A program made the translations under genes and the position numbers. A stretch of 11,009 nt of DNA, taken from Psychroflexus sp. GTDB taxonomy: Bacteria > Bacteroidota > Bacteroidia > Flavobacteriales > Flavobacteriaceae. Under the pieces are notes generated by a model. It saw nothing but the letters and a program-made list of their open reading frames with translations, was not told where the DNA came from and did not search any database. The DNA lies in the NCBI GenBank assembly GCA_007116535.1, contig SKIG01000009.1:1-11009 (forward strand), written 5' to 3'. Below, piece after piece: positions 7,423 to 11,009 of the stretch; position 1 is the stretch's first letter; every line of letters begins with the position of its first letter.

Positions 7423-8058
7423 ATGAACCTTAAAAAAGCGGGAATACTCATTTTTATTATTCTACTGGTAGATCAGATTTCTAAGATTTATATCAAAACT
7501 AACTTTATGTTAGGTGAAGAGGTTCGAGTTCTAAGTTGGTTCCGTATTCTTTTTGTAGAAAACGAGGGAATGGCTTGGGGAGCAAAAATCCCCGGAGCCT
7601 ATGGGAAGATTATACTCACGCTTTTTCGTTTAGTTGCAATTACAGCAATAGGCTATTGGTTGGTAAAAAGCATCCAGGAAAAAGCTCCAAAAATTCTTAT
7701 TATCTCGGTGAGTTTAATATTTGCAGGTGCTTTGGGTAACATACTAGATTCAGTTTTTTACGGAGTTATTTTTGTCGATAGTTACGGCAATGTAGCGAGT
7801 CTTTTTGCAGAAGAACCCTATGGTAGTTGGCTCAAAGGAAAAGTAGTAGATATGCTTTACTTCCCGCTTTACGACGGATTACTCCCTGAATGGTTCCCCA
7901 TTTGGGGGGGCGAAAGATTTGTGTTCTTCGAGCCTGTTTTTAATATTGCTGATTCGGCGATTAGCGTTGGTTTTGGATTAATCATCTTATTCAATAAAAC
8001 AGCATTTCCAAACGAAAAAAAAAAAAAAAAAAAGAAAGAAACTTCTCAGAATCATTAG
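7423..8058 (+). CDS. lspA: Lipoprotein signal peptidase (signal peptidase II)
   Basis: This inner-membrane aspartyl protease cuts prolipoproteins before the lipidated cysteine. The 211-residue product has the conserved blocks in order: VDQISK (16-21), VENEGMAWG (45-53, the NxGxAF-like block), GALGNILD (102-109), VVDM (141-144) and FNIADSAI (173-180). D143 and D177 are the expected catalytic pair. Four hydrophobic segments are visible, near 4-22, 61-82, 90-112 and 171-190. The protein is about 45 residues longer than the E. coli enzyme. The extra residues lie mainly between GNILD and VVDM (about 112-138) and between VVDM and FNIAD (34 residues apart against 19 in the Pseudomonas enzyme), a form I associate with Bacteroidota. 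The tail ends in a run of seven lysines encoded within a 19-base A tract. Confidence 0.95.
   Translation: MNLKKAGILIFIILLVDQISKIYIKTNFMLGEEVRVLSWFRILFVENEGMAWGAKIPGAYGKIILTLFRLVAITAIGYWLVKSIQEKAPKILIISVSLIFAGALGNILDSVFYGVIFVDSYGNVASLFAEEPYGSWLKGKVVDMLYFPLYDGLLPEWFPIWGGERFVFFEPVFNIADSAISVGFGLIILFNKTAFPNEKKKKKKKETSQNH
8015..8033 (+). repeat. 19-base poly-A tract inside the 3' end of lspA
   Basis: Nineteen consecutive A residues follow the G of codon 198 and encode most of the lysine-rich tail. Length changes or polymerase slippage would alter only the residues after about 203. One extra A would open a frame that reads to a TGA at 8127-8129, overlapping the glycosyltransferase ATG. One A fewer would stop about 20 codons after the run. 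Confidence 0.9.
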
Positions 8059-8113
8059 TAGTTGGTAGCTGTCACAGCAAATTTAAACTAACTTTACTTC
8101 ACTCGCTTTTTGC

Positions 8114-8121
8114 TATCTTTG
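8114..8121 (+). promoter_or_regulatory. -7-like element directly before the glycosyltransferase start
   Basis: TATCTTTG matches the Bacteroidota -7 consensus TAnnTTTG exactly and ends only 4 bases before the ATG. No TTG lies at the expected distance upstream, so the promoter is incomplete. If it is used, the transcript would begin at or very near the start codon. Confidence 0.35.
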
Positions 8122-8125
8122 AAGA

Positions 8126-9361
8126 ATGAACAATAGCCAACTTCTGATTATTGGGCACGTTTGGCCTGAACCAAATTCCACTGCTGCAGGGAGTAGGATG
8201 CTTCAGTTAATTGAACTATTGGTTGAAGAAAATTTCTCTGTCGTTTTTGCTTCTGCGGCTCAGAAAACACCACATTCATTTGATTTAACTCAATTAGGTG
8301 TAAATGAAGCAAGCATTCAGCTCAACGACCATTCTTTTCAGGAATTTGTGAAAGATGTAGCTCCTTCGTTTGTTATCTATGATCGTTTTTTAACGGAAGA
8401 GCAATTCGGTTGGCGAGTAAGAGAGGCTTACCCCGAATCGGTTCAGATTCTCGACACTGAAGACCTTCATTTTTTGAGAAAAGCAAGAGAAAAAGCTTTC
8501 AAAAAAGAGGGTAATTTATCTCAAGTTAATTTATACTCATTAGACGCAAAAAGAGAAATTGGCGCCATGATGCGCTGTGATCTAAATTTGATCATTTCAT
8601 CAGTTGAATACAAACTCTTATTGAACAAATTTCAATTTTCTGAGGAACAGCTTTTTTACCTCCCTTTTTTAGTAAACATAGAAAATGAAAAATCTAATCC
8701 TAGCTTTAATGAACGAAAAAATGTAGTTACTATTGGCAATTTTCTACACGCTCCTAACTGGGATCAGGTACTTTATTTAAAAACATCCATTTGGCCCTTA
8801 GTTAGAAAAAAGAACAAAGAAATTGAGCTTCATATATATGGCGCCTATTCTTCTGAAAAAGTGCAACAATTGCATCAACCTAAAGAAGGCTTTTTAGTAA
8901 AAGGCAGAGCTAAAGATGCACAAAAATGTATTCAAAATTACCGTTTGCTTCTTGCTCCCTTGCGATTCGGCGCAGGATTAAAAGGAAAAATTATAGATGC
9001 TTTTAGCACAGAAACTCTTGTGATTACTTCAAGTATTGGAGCAGAAGGAATGCAAAATGAAAGTGAATGGCCGGGTTCAATTACAGACGACCCGAATGAA
9101 TTTGCTAAGCATCTTCTATATCTATATAGCAATGAAGGTGAATGGGATTTAGCAAGTAAAAGAACAAAAAAACTGCTTATTGAGAATTTTAGTAAGAAAA
9201 ATTATGCGAAATCTTTTGTAGAGAGAATCTCCTCACTTCAAAGCAATTTATCCGAACACCGCAAGAGATTTTTTATGGGACAGGTACTTCAACACCAACT
9301 AGTAAATGCACAAAAATTTATGTCGCTATGGATTGAAGCCAAAACAAAAATGATGAAATAA
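8126..9361 (+). CDS. Glycosyltransferase, GT-B fold, GT4-like
   Basis: The 411-residue product looks like a cytoplasmic or membrane-associated transferase that moves a sugar from a nucleotide-sugar donor to an unknown acceptor, such as a cell-surface polysaccharide or a protein. The N-terminal half opens with LLIIGHVWPEPNSTAAGSRM (6-25), a strand and glycine-containing loop typical of GT4 acceptor domains. The C-terminal donor domain begins near VVTIGNFLHAPNWDQV (200-215) and contains the key block RFGAGLKGKIIDAF (280-293) followed by ITSSIGAEGM (300-309), as in the Glyco_trans_1_4 family. The last 50 residues are helical and charged. No signal peptide or membrane helix is apparent. The ATG at 8126 puts the first strand at the usual distance from the N-terminus. 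No surface-polysaccharide genes flank it, so donor and acceptor cannot be inferred. It is 67 bases from lspA and convergent with the minus-strand genes to its right. Confidence 0.85.
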   Translation: MNNSQLLIIGHVWPEPNSTAAGSRMLQLIELLVEENFSVVFASAAQKTPHSFDLTQLGVNEASIQLNDHSFQEFVKDVAPSFVIYDRFLTEEQFGWRVREAYPESVQILDTEDLHFLRKAREKAFKKEGNLSQVNLYSLDAKREIGAMMRCDLNLIISSVEYKLLLNKFQFSEEQLFYLPFLVNIENEKSNPSFNERKNVVTIGNFLHAPNWDQVLYLKTSIWPLVRKKNKEIELHIYGAYSSEKVQQLHQPKEGFLVKGRAKDAQKCIQNYRLLLAPLRFGAGLKGKIIDAFSTETLVITSSIGAEGMQNESEWPGSITDDPNEFAKHLLYLYSNEGEWDLASKRTKKLLIENFSKKNYAKSFVERISSLQSNLSEHRKRFFMGQVLQHQLVNAQKFMSLWIEAKTKMMK

Positions 9362-9461
9362 GTTTTATCTAAAGTATCATAGTACACGACAAAAATTGAC
9401 TCAAAAAAACTAGCTTCACACAACATTCATAACGAATGAATTGTATAAATATCATAAAATA

Positions 9462-9635
9462 ACCCCGAAAGGGGTGACATTTTTATAAAAAATATAGTGT
9501 AGAGACTCAAAACCCTGAAAGGGTGGCATAAATGACGGACTTTTGTTTTAGGAATTGGGGTTAATCATTTCACCCTTTCAGGGTTTTTAATCTGCCTGTC
9601 TTTCAATTTCTATTATTATATCATCCCTTCGGGAT
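9462..9635. repeat. Four-copy REP-like hairpin array, two copies in each orientation
   Basis: Copy 1 (9462-9475) is ACCCC-GAAA-GGGGT, a 5-bp stem with a GNRA loop. Copy 2 (9512-9524) is ACCCT-GAA-AGGGT. Copies 3 (9572-9584) and 4 (9623-9635) are inverted: ACCCT-TTC-AGGGT and ATCCC-TTC-GGGAT. Read in the same direction, all share ACCC-like arms, a GAA(A) loop and a 3' flank close to TGRCAT. Centres are about 50, 60 and 51 bases apart. Copies 2 and 3 with flanks are exact 17-base inverted repeats (9509-9525 and 9571-9587). Stem differences between copies are compensated (C-G to T-A twice), which supports selection for pairing. Such elements usually sit between convergent genes, as here. No transposase is in the window. 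Confidence 0.75.
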
Positions 9636-9716
9636 AAAATTATTAGGTAGATTTTTTCTTTAGTACAAAACGAGAAATAGATTTCAATAGTTTTCTTTCA
9701 AATTAGCGAATTCCAA

Positions 9717-9735
9717 ACAAAAAACCAAAGGTTTT
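9717..9735 (-). terminator. Likely terminator of the minus-strand operon
   Basis: On the minus strand AAAACC (9726-9721 read in reverse complement with 9730-9735) forms a 6-bp stem with GGTTTT around TTT, and the 3' arm continues into a T-rich run (TTTTTTGTTTGG). It lies about 55 bases beyond the last stop codon of the trio. The stem is short, so confidence is moderate. Confidence 0.45.
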
Positions 9736-9790
9736 GATAAAACTGATTTTTTGTCATATTCTTTACTAAAGCTTTTTTTAAAATTCAAAG

Positions 9791-10033
9791 TTATGCTTCT
9801 ACATAAACTTCCCCTCGATGAGGTCGAAGTGCGTCCCTGTGGATTTTCATCTGACTTTCTTCGACAACCATAAAAGCTATGTGATGAAATTCATTTACTT
9901 GTTCTTCTCCAACAATTTTTAAGTCAAGTCCTTCTTTTTCAATGTATTCATTCAAATGAATGCAGTGATGTTCAGCTATTTTCTTTGCATCAGGGCCTCT
10001 AAAATCCCAGATAAATTTTATTTTTCTATCCAT
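9791..10033 (-). CDS. Conserved-looking small protein of unknown function, histidine-rich
   Basis: I do not recognise a named family for these 80 residues, although I recall similar short proteins in Bacteroidota. No signal peptide or membrane helix is visible. The product starts with a strand (KIKFIWDFRG, 4-13), has a helix with HHCIHL (22-27), then a strand and FHHIAFMVV (49-57), and ends with HRDALRPHRGEVY (65-77). The beta-alpha-beta-beta-alpha order suggests a small ferredoxin-like fold; the clustered His (22, 23, 26, 50, 51, 65, 72) and Cys24 could bind metal, but this is inference. A longer frame starts at 10078, but the ATG at 10033 overlaps the Smr stop by 8 bases (ATGGATAG). This is a classic coupled arrangement and the better start. 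Being coupled to the Smr gene, it may act in the same process. Confidence 0.75.
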   Translation of the reverse strand: MDRKIKFIWDFRGPDAKKIAEHHCIHLNEYIEKEGLDLKIVGEEQVNEFHHIAFMVVEESQMKIHRDALRPHRGEVYVEA

Positions 10034-10580
10034 TGTTCTGTTGTTCAAAAAAGTAAACTTCAGTTGCTCCATAGCCATACTCAGAGGGGTCGGCAGGGTA
10101 AAAGTCTATATCATCGTACCTACGCAAAATAGTTTCAAGCTCAGATTTTAGTACTCCTTCACCTACTCCGTGAATTAAAATCACCCTTTTGATACGCTTT
10201 TTCCTTGCAAAATAAAGCTGTTGTTGCGCTGTATCCAACTGTTTGTTTAGCATTTCAAAATTGGTGAGTCCTCGTGTGTTGTCCAAAATAGCTTCAATGT
10301 GTAAGTCAACTTCTAATGCAGGTATTTCTTTAGAAGCTCGTTTAAAACTTCGTGGTTTTTGATTGTTTCTTTCTTTTTCAACTAATTGTTGTTGAAGTTC
10401 GTTAGCATCTATTTGAATGTAATGGTTTTCGGGTAACAGAATCAGCTCACTTTGGTGGGCTTTCATAGGGAAGCCTTCATTAGTTTCTACTAAATAGTTT
10501 TGAGGCGAAAGTATTTCAATAATGGTTCCTGATAGATCTTCATCTACCCAAGCCACTTTACTACCAAGTTTAAAGTTCAT
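10026..10580 (-). CDS. Smr-domain protein with an N-terminal SH3/KOW-like domain
   Basis: The 184-residue product joins two modules seen at the ends of MutS2. Residues 4-49 (LGSKVAWVDEDLSGTIIEIL and on to ELILL) form a small beta-barrel of the KOW/SH3 type. Residues 50-85 are a charged linker. Residues 89-178 are an Smr domain with its three signatures: VDLH (91-94), LIHGVGEGVLK (135-145) and GATEVYF (171-177). Smr domains bind branched or structured nucleic acid and several cleave DNA or RNA; the DLH and HGxGxG residues expected for activity are present. The MutS ATPase core is absent, so this is a stand-alone Smr protein. GTG codons at 10589 and 10586 are in frame, but the ATG at 10580 is preferred because it starts just before the first strand and lies 8 bases after the upstream stop. 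Targets are unknown; recombination control, repair or ribosome/mRNA quality control are family possibilities. Confidence 0.85.
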   Translation of the reverse strand: MNFKLGSKVAWVDEDLSGTIIEILSPQNYLVETNEGFPMKAHQSELILLPENHYIQIDANELQQQLVEKERNNQKPRSFKRASKEIPALEVDLHIEAILDNTRGLTNFEMLNKQLDTAQQQLYFARKKRIKRVILIHGVGEGVLKSELETILRRYDDIDFYPADPSEYGYGATEVYFFEQQNNG

Positions 10581-10588
10581 TTTCACCA

Positions 10589-10852
10589 CTAGTCTTTTTT
10601 ATTCCCTTCTTCTTGATCTTGTGTTTCATCAATTAGTGAGGCTTCATTTTGATTCTCAGTTGCAGAAGTATCCTCTTTTTTGTTATCATCTACCCATTGA
10701 CGTGTCGCCCCGTAAAGCCCGACCATCAAAAGGACCAATCCTCCTATTTTTAGCTCAACCATTTCATTTTCCGTGGCAATATCATATAATAAAATGATTG
10801 CTCCAATAGCGATGAGTATGCTAAATACTGTCTGTTTTTTGATATTGACCAT
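10589..10852 (-). CDS. Small two-helix membrane protein of unknown function
   Basis: The 87-residue product has two hydrophobic segments, about 8-26 (TVFSILIAIGAIILLYDIA) and 35-49, joined by a short acidic turn (TENEMVEL). A hydrophilic tail of nearly 40 residues follows, rich in Asp, Glu, Gln and Asn (from 54). Basic residues at 5-6 suggest the N-terminus is cytoplasmic, which would leave the acidic tail in the cytoplasm too. I do not recognise the family. It is first in a three-gene unit: its stop ends at 10589, 8 bases before the Smr ATG. The tail could contact a basic partner, but nothing in the sequence shows which. Confidence 0.7.
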   Translation of the reverse strand: MVNIKKQTVFSILIAIGAIILLYDIATENEMVELKIGGLVLLMVGLYGATRQWVDDNKKEDTSATENQNEASLIDETQDQEEGNKKD

Positions 10853-10869
10853 GCTTATATCTTTGTTTA

Positions 10870-10877
10870 CAAAGTTA
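10870..10877 (-). promoter_or_regulatory. Candidate -7 element for the minus-strand trio
   Basis: Read on the minus strand, TAACTTTG matches TAnnTTTG and ends 17 bases before the first ATG, the same distance as at lspA. No clear TTG is found 19-20 bases upstream. The small palindrome CTTTG-TTTA-CAAAG (10861-10874) overlaps it and could be an operator or coincidence. Confidence 0.4.
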
Positions 10878-11009
10878 GTTTTTTTGTTTAACTCAGATTA
10901 AAGCTTAGGAAGAATAAAATATGAAAGGTTCAAAATGGCTATTTCTTAAATAAATCAAAAAAAGTGAAAAATTATCTTGCGTATATTAAGAATATGTTAT
11001 ACAATTGTA

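Larger units (their letters stand above)
9362..9790. other. Convergent intergenic region holding a hairpin array
   Basis: These 429 bases separate the plus-strand glycosyltransferase from the minus-strand trio. They hold an AT-rich hairpin (ATTCAT 9425-9430 with ATGAAT 9436-9441), the four-hairpin array at 9462-9635 and a likely minus-strand terminator at 9717-9735. I see no coding frame or RNA gene beyond these. Confidence 0.7.

Noticed and set aside
8015..8033. lspA as a frameshifted pseudogene because of the A run
   Set aside because: All catalytic blocks precede the run and the frame closes normally 8 codons after it.
9462..9635. CRISPR array
   Set aside because: The repeats are 13-14 bases, alternate in orientation and have uneven AT-rich gaps, with no cas genes.
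10034..10078. Upstream start for the 80-residue protein
   Set aside because: It would deepen the overlap with the Smr gene to 53 bases, inside its conserved end, while the ATG at 10033 gives a normal coupled overlap.
10973..11009. Start of a further plus-strand gene (ATG at 10994 after TATCTTG)
   Set aside because: Only 16 coding bases are in the window and the promoter-like element lacks one T of the consensus, so it cannot be supported.

Overview
The window looks like an ordinary chromosomal stretch from a member of the Bacteroidota, most likely a flavobacterium-type genome. The evidence is the AT-rich composition, the TTG-N19/20-TATTTTTG promoters in front of polA and lspA, a lipoprotein with an acidic run directly after the lipidated cysteine, a long LspA with extra loops, and a peptide transporter much larger than the usual bacterial type. 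No plasmid, phage, transposase or CRISPR signal was found.

Layout, left to right. Bases 1-78 are the last codons of a plus-strand gene, probably thioredoxin-like, followed by a likely terminator. A trans-polyprenyl diphosphate synthase follows (197-1171). Next is a 392-base gene-free stretch ending in a perfect 9-bp inverted repeat, then a small lipoprotein gene (1564-1950) with a strong terminator. polA (2141-4966) encodes DNA polymerase I with all three activities apparently intact and a candidate sliding-clamp motif in its linker. Between polA and a proton-dependent peptide transporter gene (5238-7337) lies a GC-rich, foldable element (5037-5131) of a kind I recall as repetitive in flavobacterial genomes. 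lspA (7423-8058) has its own promoter and carries a 19-base A run near its end. A GT4-type glycosyltransferase gene (8126-9361) is the last plus-strand gene.

The right end runs on the minus strand. Three tightly packed genes read leftward: a small two-helix membrane protein (10852-10589), a KOW/SH3-like plus Smr-domain protein (10580-10026) and an 80-residue histidine-rich protein (10033-9791) that overlaps the Smr gene by 8 bases. They converge on the glycosyltransferase gene. The convergent gap holds four short hairpins, two in each orientation, with compensating stem changes, which resembles a REP-type repeat array.

Most genes are unrelated housekeeping functions under separate control. 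The one clear multi-gene unit is the minus-strand trio. LspA would process the lipoprotein encoded in the same window, but the two genes are not linked transcriptionally. The most interesting unexplained items are the structured element after polA, the hairpin array, the periplasmic insert in the transporter, the PolA linker motif, the A run in lspA and the uncharacterised partner of the Smr protein. I do not see a clearly new multi-gene system.
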